64,000 nucleotides of DNA from Dyella kyungheensis (GTDB lineage Bacteria; Pseudomonadota; Gammaproteobacteria; Xanthomonadales; Rhodanobacteraceae): assembly GCF_016905005.1 (NCBI RefSeq), contig NZ_JADIKC010000012.1, positions 62,001 through 126,000 of the forward strand. The letters are read 5' to 3'. The translations under genes were made by a program, and so were the position numbers. The notes below the pieces were generated by a model. It ran no database searches and was not told the DNA's origin. It was given only the letters and a program-made list of their open reading frames with translations. This document shows, piece after piece, positions 8,319-16,565 of this stretch (position 1 is its first letter; the number at the start of each line of letters is the position of its first letter).

Positions 8319-9110
8319 TCAGCCCGCGCCGCCCGTCCGGTGCGAAAACATCCACGGCCACAAGGCCGGCGAATCGTAGGTGGGCACCCAGGAGCCGTGG
8401 TTCACACCGGGAAACTCGGTGAAGCGCACTTCGCCACCGGCCTTGGTCAAGGCCTTGTACATGGCCCGCGAATCGGCCGGCGGCACCTGGTCGTCGAGCG
8501 AACCGTGGAAAATCCATACCGGCGTGGGCTTCACCCGGTTGGCGACCCACGCATAGGGATCGACGCCAGCCGGAACGCCATTCACCTTCAGCTCGGGCTC
8601 GTCGTCCAATCCGAGGATGCCGCCGCAGACCGGGGCGGCGGCGGCGAACACGTGCGGATGATCCACCGCGACCTGCCACACGCCGTAGCCGCCCATCGAC
8701 AAGCCGGTCAGGTACAGCCGCGAGCGGTCGCCGTGATAGGTGCTGATGCTTTTTTCCAGCGCGGCCATGGCGGCGCGCTCGACTTCGCCGTTCCACAGGG
8801 TGTCGTTGGGCGCCTGCGGCGCCACCACCACGGCGGGGAAGTCAGCGCCGTGTTTTTCCAGCCACGGCGGCAGGCCCTGCTTGAGCTGGGCCTGGTTGTC
8901 GCTGCCGCGCTCACCACTGCCATGCAGGAACAGCACCACCGGCCAGGCGCGATCGGGGGTCCAGTCGGCCGGCACGAAGACCTGGAAGGGATAGTGATGG
9001 CCATTCACCGTCACTTCGCTGGCGACGAAATGCGCGTCGGCGGCCTGCGTCGTTCCCGCCAGTCCCAGCAGCAGCGAGGCTGCCATCCATCCCGCGCGTT
9101 TCATCAGCAT
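8319..9110 (-). CDS. Secreted alpha/beta-hydrolase (prolyl-oligopeptidase/esterase type, COG4099-like)
   Basis: Exported serine hydrolase, probably an esterase or peptidase-like enzyme. The 263-residue protein has a signal peptide of about 23 residues ending TTQAA. The alpha/beta-hydrolase triad is visible: nucleophile Ser138 in GLSMGGYG, an acid in SLDDQVPP (Asp206 or Asp207), and His238 in GVNHGSW. The oxyanion-side HGSGERG motif is at residues 63-69. This arrangement is shared by predicted peptidases and carbohydrate esterases of the COG4099 group; the substrate cannot be told. It follows the isochorismatase-like gene on the same strand by 52 bases, across a hairpin that contains its ribosome-binding site. 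Confidence 0.87.
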   Translation of the reverse strand: MLMKRAGWMAASLLLGLAGTTQAADAHFVASEVTVNGHHYPFQVFVPADWTPDRAWPVVLFLHGSGERGSDNQAQLKQGLPPWLEKHGADFPAVVVAPQAPNDTLWNGEVERAAMAALEKSISTYHGDRSRLYLTGLSMGGYGVWQVAVDHPHVFAAAAPVCGGILGLDDEPELKVNGVPAGVDPYAWVANRVKPTPVWIFHGSLDDQVPPADSRAMYKALTKAGGEVRFTEFPGVNHGSWVPTYDSPALWPWMFSHRTGGAG

Positions 9111-9114
9111 AGCC

Positions 9115-9147
9115 GTACTCTCCGTCAGTCGATCCGCCGGAGAGTAC
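9115..9147 (-). promoter_or_regulatory. Hairpin containing the ribosome-binding site of the hydrolase gene
   Basis: A perfect 10-bp inverted repeat (GTACTCTCCG / CGGAGAGTAC, loop of 13) fills the gap between two minus-strand genes. On the mRNA the 3' arm carries GGAGAG, the best Shine-Dalgarno sequence for the ATG at 9110, so folding would hide it. This suggests translational control of the second gene; alternatively it is a chance or stabilising hairpin. Confidence 0.5.
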
Positions 9148-9162
9148 AGACTTCGCCGATGG

Positions 9163-9732
9163 TCAGGCCAGCGCGGCGAGAACTTGCGCAGTGGAACGCA
9201 CGCGACCCAGGCGCGGGAAGATGTGCTCCACCGCGAACTGGTGATGCGCCGAATCGCCCGAGCTCATCGCGTCTTCCACCAGCACCTGATGGAAGCCCAG
9301 CTCGAACGCCTGGCGCGCGGTGGATTCCACGCCGATATTGGTCGAGATGCCGGCCAGCACGATCTGCGTGATGCCACGGCGGCGCAGCTGCAGCTCCAGT
9401 TCGGTGCCGTAGAACGCGCCCCACTGGCGCTTGGTGACATGCAGATCGCTGTCGGCCACGGCGAGTTCATCGGCGTAGTCCCACCAGTTATCGGGCAGGG
9501 TCATGTTGCGCGGGGCTTCGTCCGTCAGCGGACGCAGCATGTCGGCGCCGTCGGCATGAAAGCCCACGCGCACCAGCACGACGGGCGCGCCCAGTTCGCG
9601 AAAACGCGCGCACAGACGACCCGCGCGCTCATTCACTTCACCGCTGCTATGCGGACCGGCCGCAAACGGCGCGATGCCTTTCTGCAGGTCGATCAGGACC
9701 AGCGCGGTAGTACGGGGATCAAGCTTCTCCAT
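9163..9732 (-). CDS. Isochorismatase-family (cysteine hydrolase fold) protein lacking the catalytic Cys
   Basis: Cytosolic hydrolase of the isochorismatase superfamily, 189 residues. The catalytic Asp15 (LVLIDLQKG) and Lys101 (HVTKRQWGAF) are present. At the nucleophile position the sequence reads STNIGVESTAR, so Gly134 replaces the Cys seen in nicotinamidases and other amidohydrolases of the fold. True isochorismatases such as EntB also lack that Cys, and a GVEST-type subset occurs among uncharacterised family members. The reaction is therefore uncertain, and an ordinary amidase mechanism is unlikely. The gene is divergent from a TetR regulator whose operators lie in the shared intergenic region, so it is the probable target of that repressor. 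Confidence 0.85.
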   Translation of the reverse strand: MEKLDPRTTALVLIDLQKGIAPFAAGPHSSGEVNERAGRLCARFRELGAPVVLVRVGFHADGADMLRPLTDEAPRNMTLPDNWWDYADELAVADSDLHVTKRQWGAFYGTELELQLRRRGITQIVLAGISTNIGVESTARQAFELGFHQVLVEDAMSSGDSAHHQFAVEHIFPRLGRVRSTAQVLAALA

Positions 9733-9840
9733 GAAAAACTCCAGCAGATGTGTGGGGATTGAGCCGGGAATGAGTAGGCATCGGCGTGCAATTGGCGGCG
9801 TTCCACCGTGTCGGGGTGCCGCTCGGGGCGAGTGCTATTA

Positions 9841-9858
9841 TGTGAGGAAAGCCTCACA
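9841..9858. promoter_or_regulatory. TetR operator 1
   Basis: Perfect inverted repeat TGTGAGG-AAAG-CCTCACA located between the isochorismatase-like gene and the divergent tetR gene. A second copy follows 26 bp downstream (centre to centre). Two such sites in a divergent promoter region next to a tetR gene are the usual signature of autoregulation plus control of the neighbour. Confidence 0.7.
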
Positions 9859-9866
9859 TTGGAGTT

Positions 9867-9884
9867 TATGAGGATGGCCTCACA
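9867..9884. promoter_or_regulatory. TetR operator 2, overlapping the tetR start codon
   Basis: TATGAGG-ATGG-CCTCACA repeats the first operator with one arm mismatch. It covers both candidate start codons of the tetR gene (9868 and 9874), so bound repressor would sit on the first codons of its own gene. Confidence 0.65.
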
Positions 9885-10491
9885 AATTACAAGCCAGGGC
9901 GCCCGCGCGCCCAGCCGCCGCCGCGGCCACGAACGCGTGGCGGCGCTGCTTTCGGCGGCTTCGGCGTGCTTCGTCGAAAAAGGTTTCGATGCCACCACGA
10001 TGACCGAGATCGCCTCGCGCGCGGAGGCCTCCATCGGCTCGCTGTATCAGTTTTTCCCGACCAAGGAAGCGGTCGCCGAAGCGCTGATGACCCATCACGC
10101 CAGCGGCCTGAACGAGGCCATGGAGCGCCTGGTGGCACAGACGCCGGACTGGACCACGGAGGAACTTGCGGCGCGGCTGATCCGCGCCTTCGTGGACTAT
10201 CGCAAGCAGCACCCCGCCTTCGCCACGCTGGCGGAAACGGCCGGTTCGCTGCCCTCCTTGCTGGGGCGCACCATTCGCCAGCGCATGCGCGATTATTTGA
10301 GTCAGATTATCGCCATCCACGCGCCAGGCATTGCCGCAGGCGAGCTTCGTCCTGCCGCGATGGTCGTTCAGCAATTCATGAAAGCCGCCGTCGCACTCGA
10401 CAGCGAGCAACCCGCGACACTGCGCAAGGCCGCGCAAAACCAGCTGCAGCAAGCACTTTCGCTCTACTTGCGCGAACTCGCATCGCGCTGA
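9868..10491 (+). CDS. TetR/AcrR-family transcriptional regulator
   Basis: Ligand-responsive repressor of about 207 residues. After a basic N-terminal tail (SRRRGHERV) comes the TetR helix-turn-helix (FDATTMTEIASRAEASIGSLYQFF, then PTKEAVAEAL). The C-terminal ligand and dimer domain is helical and not recognisable to a ligand class. ATG 9868 and ATG 9874 are in frame. GGAG at 9861-9864 is three bases from the first and nine from the second, so 9874 is equally plausible; an upstream GTG at 9808 lacks a good site. Tandem operators overlap the start. It probably controls itself and the divergent hydrolase pair. Confidence 0.88.
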   Translation: MRMASQITSQGARAPSRRRGHERVAALLSAASACFVEKGFDATTMTEIASRAEASIGSLYQFFPTKEAVAEALMTHHASGLNEAMERLVAQTPDWTTEELAARLIRAFVDYRKQHPAFATLAETAGSLPSLLGRTIRQRMRDYLSQIIAIHAPGIAAGELRPAAMVVQQFMKAAVALDSEQPATLRKAAQNQLQQALSLYLRELASR

Positions 10492-10530
10492 TCGAAGCGA
10501 CGACTGTGTCGCACGTGCAACGCGTGCGTA

Positions 10531-10554
10531 GGACGTCCAGCCATCTGGACGTCC
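10531..10554 (+). terminator. Stem-loop after tetR
   Basis: Perfect 10-bp inverted repeat GGACGTCCAG / CTGGACGTCC with loop CCAT, 40 bases after the tetR stop and upstream of the ilv-leu promoter. No T run follows, so it may be a Rho-assisted or non-canonical terminator. Confidence 0.4.
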
Positions 10555-10600
10555 GAATGCCTAACTCGACACGCGATTCAAACATTTTCAAAAGAAACTG

Positions 10601-10629
10601 TTGACAACCCGTCGGAGGGGCCGTTAGGT
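10601..10629 (+). promoter_or_regulatory. Putative promoter of the ilv-leu operon
   Basis: A consensus -35 box TTGACA (10601-10606) is followed after 17 bases by TTAGGT (10624-10629). Transcription would then start near 10636, at or just before the leader-peptide ATG at 10638, implying a leaderless leader-peptide mRNA. The -35 is convincing; the -10 is only a partial match. Confidence 0.6.
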
Positions 10630-10637
10630 TCGTCTGC

Positions 10638-10775
10638 ATGTCGCAGCGCAACAGCCCCGATCGCATTGCCGAACCGATCCGTCCCCCGACGGTCGCCAGC
10701 CTGCTGCGACTTCGCACCAACCTCCTTCTTGCCCTTGTACTCGTACTCCTTATTACCAACGGAGGTGCGGGCTGA
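10638..10775 (+). CDS. Leader peptide of the branched-chain amino acid operon (attenuation)
   Basis: A 45-codon reading frame. Residues 29-39 read LLLALVLVLLI: seven Leu, two Val and one Ile, followed by Thr. Control codons include CTT and GTA, which are scarce in the GC-rich genes around it and would make ribosomes sensitive to charged tRNA levels. The frame ends just before a terminator hairpin at 10824-10857 and upstream of leuA. Its last codons overlap RNA segment 2 of the attenuator. Stalling at the Leu/Val/Ile run would free that segment to form the antiterminator; completion of the peptide would cover it and allow termination. No Shine-Dalgarno sequence is evident upstream, consistent with leaderless translation. 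Confidence 0.85.
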   Translation: MSQRNSPDRIAEPIRPPTVASLLRLRTNLLLALVLVLLITNGGAG

Positions 10776-10834
10776 GGGCGTGTGTCCAGGTAACTAGAAA
10801 GACCACCTGAATACGACCAACAGAACCCCGCACC
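10713..10834 (+). promoter_or_regulatory. Alternative RNA pairings of the ilv-leu attenuator (segments 1, 2 and 3)
   Basis: Segment 1 (CGCACC at 10713-10718 and CCTCC at 10721-10725) can pair with segment 2 (GGAGGTGCGGG, 10761-10771) as a pause hairpin. Segment 2 (GGTGCGGG, 10764-10771) can instead pair perfectly over 8 bp with segment 3 (CCCGCACC, 10827-10834). Segment 3 is also the left arm of the terminator, so antiterminator and terminator are mutually exclusive. This is the classical 1:2 / 2:3 / 3:4 attenuator geometry. Confidence 0.8.
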
Positions 10835-10857
10835 CGGTAACGGATGCGGGGTTTTTT
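10824..10857 (+). terminator. Attenuator terminator upstream of leuA
   Basis: Stem AACCCCGCA (10824-10832) with TGCGGGGTT (10845-10853), extended by inner CCG/CGG pairs, followed by an uninterrupted T tract to 10857. It lies 34 bases before the leuA start and after the leader peptide, so it is an intrinsic terminator that must be read through for operon expression. Confidence 0.9.
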
Positions 10858-10890
10858 GTTGCCCAAGGCGTGTGCCCATGGAGCAAAGCG

Positions 10891-12498
10891 ATGAACCCCG
10901 ATAACACACCGCCAGCGAGCGGCCACAGCGAGAACAGCGACGTGGGCGATCTAGCCGCCGAACGCGTGCGCATTTTCGACACGACCCTGCGCGATGGCGA
11001 GCAGGCCCCCGGCTTTTCGATGGATCGCCGGGCCAAACTCCGCATGGCGCATGCGCTCGAGGCGCTTGGCGTGGACATCATCGAGGCCGGCTTCCCCAGC
11101 GCCTCGCCCGACGATTTCGCCTCCGTGTCGGAGATCGCCCGCGTGCTCCGCGGCCCCACCGTGTGCGGCCTGGCGCGCTGCCACGACAACGACATCGACG
11201 CCTGCGGCCGCGCGCTGGAAGTGGCCCGCCACGGACGCATCCACCTGTTCCTGTCCACCAGCCCGCTGCATCGCGAGCACAAGCTCAACATGAGCAAGCA
11301 GCAGGTGATCGACACCGCCTGCGCCGCCATCGAGCGGGCGAAGAAGTTGTGCCACGAGGTCGAGTTCTCCGCCGAAGACGCCATGCGCACCGAGCCGGAA
11401 TACCTGGTCGAGGTGTTCAGCGCGGCCATCGCCGCCGGTGCCACTACGGTGAACGTGCCCGACACGGTGGGTTACACCACGCCGCTGGAGATGGCCGAAC
11501 GCATCACCTACCTGCGCAAGCATGTGCGCGGTGCGGACCAGGTAGTGTTCTCCACCCACTGCCACGACGACCTCGGCATGGCCGTGGCCAACAGCCTGGC
11601 CGGCGTCGCCGCCGGTGCGCGCCAGGTGGAATGCACCATCAATGGCATCGGCGAGCGCGCCGGCAATGCCTCGATGGAGGAAGTGGTGATGGCGCTGCGG
11701 GTACGCGGCGCGTTCTTCGGCGTGGACACCGGCATCGATGCGCGCAAGCTCTACCCCACCTCGCGCCTGCTGACCCAGCTCACCGGCCAGGCGGTGGCGC
11801 GCAACAAGGCAGTGGTCGGCGAGAACGCGTTCGCGCACGAATCGGGCATCCATCAACACGGCATGCTCAAGCATCGCGGCACCTACGAAATCATGCGTCC
11901 GCAGGACGTGGGCATGGGCGAGACGCGGCTGGTGCTGGGCAAGCACTCGGGCCGCCATGCGCTGCGCCAGCGCCTGCAGAGCCTGGGCCACGAGGTGGAC
12001 GAAGCGGCGATGGACAACATCTTCGCGCGCTTCAAGGCGTTGGCCGACAAGAAGCGCGACGTGCACGACCAGGACCTGGAAGCGATCGCGCTGGGCATGG
12101 ACCCTGAGGCGACCGGCCCCTGGCGCATCGTGCAGCTCAACACCAATTCGCACCTGGGCGGCAGCGCCTCGGCGTCGGTGAAGCTCACCCACGACAGCGG
12201 CCACGAAGTGGGCGAAGCGGCCATCGGCGATGGCCCGGTCGACGCCGTGCTACGCGCCATCGAACGCGCCACCGGCACGGCGCTCGACGTCACCCAGTTC
12301 CAGGTGCGCGCCGTGAGCGAAGGCGGCGACGCGCAAGGCCAGGCCCAGCTCACCGCGCGCCATGCCGAACGCGACTGGCGCGGCTCCGGCGTAAGCACCG
12401 ACATCATCGAAGCGACCGCCCATGCCGCGCTCGCCATCGTCAACCGCATCGAACGACAACAACCCGTGACGCCACGGGCTGCGGTCGCCGCACTGTAG
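10891..12498 (+). CDS. leuA: 2-isopropylmalate synthase
   Basis: First committed step of leucine synthesis: condenses 2-ketoisovalerate with acetyl-CoA. The 535-residue protein has the DRE-TIM signature [14 protein letters not shown] (about residues 28-41), the metal-binding [16 protein letters not shown] block and a [13 protein letters not shown] block. A C-terminal LeuA regulatory domain (from about residue 400, with [14 protein letters not shown]) normally binds leucine for feedback inhibition. ATG 10891 has GGAG seven bases upstream; an in-frame GTG further up is less likely. It is the first structural gene after the attenuator and is followed by ilvE after 15 bases. Confidence 0.96.
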   Translation: MNPDNTPPASGHSENSDVGDLAAERVRIFDTTLRDGEQAPGFSMDRRAKLRMAHALEALGVDIIEAGFPSASPDDFASVSEIARVLRGPTVCGLARCHDNDIDACGRALEVARHGRIHLFLSTSPLHREHKLNMSKQQVIDTACAAIERAKKLCHEVEFSAEDAMRTEPEYLVEVFSAAIAAGATTVNVPDTVGYTTPLEMAERITYLRKHVRGADQVVFSTHCHDDLGMAVANSLAGVAAGARQVECTINGIGERAGNASMEEVVMALRVRGAFFGVDTGIDARKLYPTSRLLTQLTGQAVARNKAVVGENAFAHESGIHQHGMLKHRGTYEIMRPQDVGMGETRLVLGKHSGRHALRQRLQSLGHEVDEAAMDNIFARFKALADKKRDVHDQDLEAIALGMDPEATGPWRIVQLNTNSHLGGSASASVKLTHDSGHEVGEAAIGDGPVDAVLRAIERATGTALDVTQFQVRAVSEGGDAQGQAQLTARHAERDWRGSGVSTDIIEATAHAALAIVNRIERQQPVTPRAAVAAL

Positions 12499-12513
12499 AA
12501 GGAGACTCAAGCG

Positions 12514-13452
12514 ATGACCACGCCATTCCTGTGGCACAACGGCCAGATCAAGCCATGGACCGAGGCTACGGTCCACGTCAGCACCCATGCGCTGCACTAC
12601 GGCTCCTCGGTGTTCGAAGGCGAACGCGTGTATGCGACGCCGCAAGGACCGGCCTATTTCCGCCTGGCCGACCACACGCGCCGCCTGTTCGAGTCGGCGC
12701 GCATCTATGAGATCGAGATCGGCTACAGCGAAGACGAGATCAACGCGGCCTGCCACGAAGTGATCCGCGCCAATCGCATGAAGTCGGCCTATGTGCGCCC
12801 CATCGTGTTCCGCGGCGCGGGTGGCCTGGGCGTGTTGCCGAAGACGGATTCGCCGGTGGACGTGGCGATCATGGCGCTGGAATGGGGCGCGTACCTGGGC
12901 GATGCGCTGGAGCATGGCGCCGACGTGTGCGTGTCGTCGTGGCAGCGCCCGGCACCGAACACCTTTCCCAGCTGGGCCAAGGCCGGCGGCAATTACCTCA
13001 GCAGCCAGCTGATCGCGCTCGAAGCGCGTCGCGGGGGCTACGCCGAGGGCATCGCGCTGGGCCACAACGGCCTGTTGAGCGAAGGCGCGGGCGAGAACCT
13101 GTTCCTGGTTAAGAACAACAAGCTGCTCACGCCGCCGACCAGCGCCGGCATCCTGGCCGGCATCACGCGCGAATCGGTGATCACCTTGGCCGGCGAGCTG
13201 GGCATCGTGGTGGAAGAACGCGACCTGCCGCGCGAAGCGCTGTACACCGCGGACGAAATCTTCATGACCGGCACCGCGGCGGAGATCACGCCCGTGCGCT
13301 CGGTTGATCGCAAGCCGGTGGGCGCCGGACGTCCGGGCGACGTCACGCGCGCGCTGCAGAAGGCTTTCTTTGGTTTGTTCGATGGCACGACAGCCGACCA
13401 GTGGGGATGGCTCACCCCCGTGCAGGTCGAAGCAGCGCAGGAGGCTGCGTAA
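12514..13452 (+). CDS. ilvE: Branched-chain amino acid aminotransferase
   Basis: PLP-dependent class IV transaminase that makes Leu, Ile and Val from their 2-keto acids with glutamate. The 312-residue protein matches Ilv[17 protein letters not shown] near the N-terminus, the PLP lysine in [13 protein letters not shown], and [20 protein letters not shown], the family signature. AAGGAG lies just upstream of the ATG. Its TAA overlaps the leuC ATG by one base (TAATG), so the two are translationally coupled. It serves all three branches of the operon. Confidence 0.95.
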   Translation: MTTPFLWHNGQIKPWTEATVHVSTHALHYGSSVFEGERVYATPQGPAYFRLADHTRRLFESARIYEIEIGYSEDEINAACHEVIRANRMKSAYVRPIVFRGAGGLGVLPKTDSPVDVAIMALEWGAYLGDALEHGADVCVSSWQRPAPNTFPSWAKAGGNYLSSQLIALEARRGGYAEGIALGHNGLLSEGAGENLFLVKNNKLLTPPTSAGILAGITRESVITLAGELGIVVEERDLPREALYTADEIFMTGTAAEITPVRSVDRKPVGAGRPGDVTRALQKAFFGLFDGTTADQWGWLTPVQVEAAQEAA

Positions 13453-14861
13453 TGGCAAAGACATTGTTCGAGAAAGTGTGGGATGCGCACGTGGTCGCGC
13501 CCGAATCGGCGGACACCCCGGCGATCCTGTACGTCGATCTGCACCTGGTGCACGAAGTCACCTCGCCGCAGGCCTTCAGCGAACTGCGCGAGCGCGGACT
13601 GAAGCTGCGCCGCCCCGATCGCATGCTGGCCACGCTGGATCATTCCACGCCGACCTTGCCTGCCGGTCCCGATGGCGAGCGCCCTTATGCGAATGCCGAG
13701 GCCAAAGCGCAAGTCACGCAACTGGAGACCAACTGCGCCGAATTCGGCGTCGAGCTGCACGGCTGGGGCAGCAGCGACCGCGGCGTGGTGCATGTGTTCG
13801 GGCCTGAGCTGGGCGCCACGCAGCCGGGCATGACCATCGTCTGCGGCGACAGCCACACTTCCACGCACGGCGCCTTCGGCGCGCTCGCGTTCGGCATCGG
13901 CACCACTGAAGTGGGCCACGTGATGGCCACGCAGTGCCTGCTCCAGCGCAAGGCGAAGACGCTCGCCATCCACGTGGATGGTCATCTGCCCGCAGGCGTG
14001 GGCGCGAAAGACCTGATCCTGCACATCATCGGCGAGATCGGCGTGGATGGCGGCACCGGCCATGTGATCGAGTACCGAGGCGACGCCATCGAACAGCTGT
14101 CGATGGAAGAGCGCATGACGGTGTGCAACATGTCGATCGAAGCCGGCGCCCGCGCCGGCCTGATCGCGCCGGACGAGACCACCTTCGCCTGGTTGAAAGG
14201 CCGTCCGCGTGCACCGCAAGGCGCTGCCTGGGACGAGGCCGTCGCACGCTGGAAGTCGCTGCGCACGGACGACGGCGCCGAGTACGACCGCGAAGTGCGC
14301 ATCGATGCGAGCAAGGTTCGCCCCACGGTCACCTACGGCACGCATCCGGGCATGGCCATCGCGATGGACAAGCCGGTGCCTGCCGCACGCAACGCGCAGG
14401 AAAAGCGTGCGCTGGATTACATGAAGGCCGAGGCGGGCAAGCCCATGCAGGGCACCCCGGTCGATGTGGTGTTCGTGGGCAGCTGTACCAACTCTCGCCT
14501 GTCCGACCTGCGCGAAGCCGCGCATGTGTTGCGCGGGCGTCGCGTCGCCGAAGGCGTGCGCATGCTGGTGGTGCCGGGCTCCGAAGCGGTGCGCCGCGAT
14601 GCGGAACGCGAAGGACTGCATCACGTGTTTACTGCAGCGGGGGCCGAGTGGCGCGAGCCGGGTTGTTCGATGTGCATCGCCATGAATGGCGACTTCGCTC
14701 AACCGGGCCAACTGGTGGTGAGTACCTCCAACCGCAACTTCGAAGGCCGCCAGGGCAAGGGCGCGCGCACGGTGCTGGCGAGTCCCGCTACCGCTGCGGC
14801 TTCCGCCGTGGCTGGGCGTATTGCCGATCCGCGCGAGTACCTGACGGAGGTTGCCGCATGA
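13452..14861 (+). CDS. leuC: 3-isopropylmalate dehydratase large subunit
   Basis: Aconitase-type [4Fe-4S] isomerase subunit that, with LeuD, converts 2- to 3-isopropylmalate. The 469-residue protein starts [15 protein letters not shown] and carries cluster cysteines in FVGSCTNSR and in EPGCSMC, plus the aconitase motif [26 protein letters not shown]. The length is normal for bacterial LeuC. The start at 13452 overlaps the ilvE stop; the end overlaps leuD by four bases (ATGA). Confidence 0.97.
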   Translation: MAKTLFEKVWDAHVVAPESADTPAILYVDLHLVHEVTSPQAFSELRERGLKLRRPDRMLATLDHSTPTLPAGPDGERPYANAEAKAQVTQLETNCAEFGVELHGWGSSDRGVVHVFGPELGATQPGMTIVCGDSHTSTHGAFGALAFGIGTTEVGHVMATQCLLQRKAKTLAIHVDGHLPAGVGAKDLILHIIGEIGVDGGTGHVIEYRGDAIEQLSMEERMTVCNMSIEAGARAGLIAPDETTFAWLKGRPRAPQGAAWDEAVARWKSLRTDDGAEYDREVRIDASKVRPTVTYGTHPGMAIAMDKPVPAARNAQEKRALDYMKAEAGKPMQGTPVDVVFVGSCTNSRLSDLREAAHVLRGRRVAEGVRMLVVPGSEAVRRDAEREGLHHVFTAAGAEWREPGCSMCIAMNGDFAQPGQLVVSTSNRNFEGRQGKGARTVLASPATAAASAVAGRIADPREYLTEVAA

Positions 14862-15442
14862 AACCCATCACCCGCCTCCACTCCCGCACCGCCGTGCTGC
14901 CGGACGAGAACATCGACACCGACCGCATCATTCCCGCGCGCTTCCTCACCACCACCGAACGCGCGGGGCTCGGCAAGCTGTGCTTCAACGACTGGCGCTA
15001 CCAGGCCGATGGCAGCGACAACCCGGCTTTTCCGCTCAACCAGCCACAGGCGAAGGGCTGCTCCATCCTCGTCGCCGGCCGCAATTTCGGTTGCGGTTCC
15101 TCCCGTGAGCACGCGCCGTGGGCACTGCTGGATTACGGCATCCAGGCCGTACTGTGCAGCGAGATCGCGGACATCTTCCGCAACAACGCGCTGAAGAACG
15201 GCCTGCTCGCCATCGTGCTGAACGAAGCCGAACACCGCTGGCTGCTCGAGCATCCCGGCGTCGAGCTTTCCATCGACGTGCGCGAGCAGGTGATCGCCCT
15301 GCCCGACGGCGGCCATATCCGCTTCCAGCTCGAAGCCTTCGCACGCCACTGCCTGCTCAACGGCGTCGATCAGCTTGGATACCTCCAGCAACACGCTGAC
15401 GCCATCACTGCCTACGAACAACGCGTGGAGAAAGCCGCATGA
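14858..15442 (+). CDS. leuD: 3-isopropylmalate dehydratase small subunit
   Basis: Swivelling small subunit of isopropylmalate isomerase, 194 residues. Recognised by [13 protein letters not shown] near the N-terminus and [17 protein letters not shown], the substrate-recognition loop typical of LeuD. It is coupled by ATGA overlaps to leuC upstream and leuB downstream, which fits equimolar LeuCD synthesis. Confidence 0.97.
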   Translation: MKPITRLHSRTAVLPDENIDTDRIIPARFLTTTERAGLGKLCFNDWRYQADGSDNPAFPLNQPQAKGCSILVAGRNFGCGSSREHAPWALLDYGIQAVLCSEIADIFRNNALKNGLLAIVLNEAEHRWLLEHPGVELSIDVREQVIALPDGGHIRFQLEAFARHCLLNGVDQLGYLQQHADAITAYEQRVEKAA

Positions 15443-16536
15443 GAGCGCACATCGTCACCCTGCCCGGCGACGGCGTCGGCCCCGAAGTCACCGCAGCGGC
15501 TGTCGCCGTGCTCGACACGATTGCCGCGCATTACGACCACCATTTCCATTTTGAGGAACATCAGATCGGCGGCTGCGCCATCGATGCCACCGGCGAACCG
15601 CTGCCCAAGGCATCGCTGGACGCATGCAAGGCGGCCGACGCGGTGTTGCTGGGCGCGGTGGGTGGGCCGAAGTGGTCCGATCCGAATGCACCGGTACGTC
15701 CGGAGCAGGGTCTGCTCGCGCTGCGCGCCGCGCTGGGCGTCTACGCCAACCTGCGTCCGCTGCAGGTCCATCCGGCGCTGGCCGAGCTGTCGCCGTTGAA
15801 GAACGAGAAGCTGAAGAACGTCGACGTGCTGTTCGTGCGCGAACTCACCGGTGGCGCGTACTTCGGCGCCAAGACGCGCACCATCGACACCGCCATCGAC
15901 GAGTGCAAGTACACCGTGGCCGAAGTCGAGCGCGTCACCCGCCGCGCCTTCCAGCTGGCGCGCGAACGGCGCAAGCACGTCACCTCGGTCGACAAGGCCA
16001 ACGTGCTGGAAACCTCGCGCCTGTGGCGCACCACCGTTCAGCGCATCGCGCAGGAATTCCCGGATGTGAAACTGGAACACCAGCTGGTCGATTCCATGGC
16101 CATGCTGCTGCTCACCCAGCCCGGCAAGTACGACGTGGTGGTCACCGAGAACCTGTTCGGCGACATCCTCACCGACGAGGCCGCCGCCTTGGCCGGCTCG
16201 CTCGGCTTGTTGCCGTCGGCGTCGCTGGGTGAAGCGAAGGGCGGACTGTACGAACCGATCCACGGTTCAGCGCCGGATATCGCCGGCCAGGGCGTGGCCA
16301 ATCCCATCGGCGCGATCCTCTCCACCGCCATGCTGCTGCGCCACTCGCTGGGCCTGGAACAGGAGGCCGCGATGGTGGAGGCCGCCGTCGCCGACGTGCT
16401 GGAACACGGTCCGCACACCCGCGACATCGGCGGCAGCGCCGGCACGCAGGACGTGCTGGACGCCGTGCTCGCCGCCATCGACGAACACGCCTGCAACGCC
16501 GCGGCCTTCCTTCGCTGGGGGCGCGCCTGTGGCTGA
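15439..16536 (+). CDS. leuB: 3-isopropylmalate dehydrogenase
   Basis: NAD-dependent oxidative decarboxylation giving 2-ketoisocaproate, the keto acid of leucine. The 365-residue protein shows the isocitrate/isopropylmalate dehydrogenase pattern: [12 protein letters not shown] at the N-terminus, GGPKW, the substrate arginines in NLRPLQ and [12 protein letters not shown], and the metal-binding and cofactor region [12 protein letters not shown] with [21 protein letters not shown]. The start overlaps leuD by four bases; ilvD begins 29 bases after its stop. Confidence 0.97.
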   Translation: MRAHIVTLPGDGVGPEVTAAAVAVLDTIAAHYDHHFHFEEHQIGGCAIDATGEPLPKASLDACKAADAVLLGAVGGPKWSDPNAPVRPEQGLLALRAALGVYANLRPLQVHPALAELSPLKNEKLKNVDVLFVRELTGGAYFGAKTRTIDTAIDECKYTVAEVERVTRRAFQLARERRKHVTSVDKANVLETSRLWRTTVQRIAQEFPDVKLEHQLVDSMAMLLLTQPGKYDVVVTENLFGDILTDEAAALAGSLGLLPSASLGEAKGGLYEPIHGSAPDIAGQGVANPIGAILSTAMLLRHSLGLEQEAAMVEAAVADVLEHGPHTRDIGGSAGTQDVLDAVLAAIDEHACNAAAFLRWGRACG

Positions 16537-16565
16537 GTCATCGACGAACACTTCAAGGAACACGC

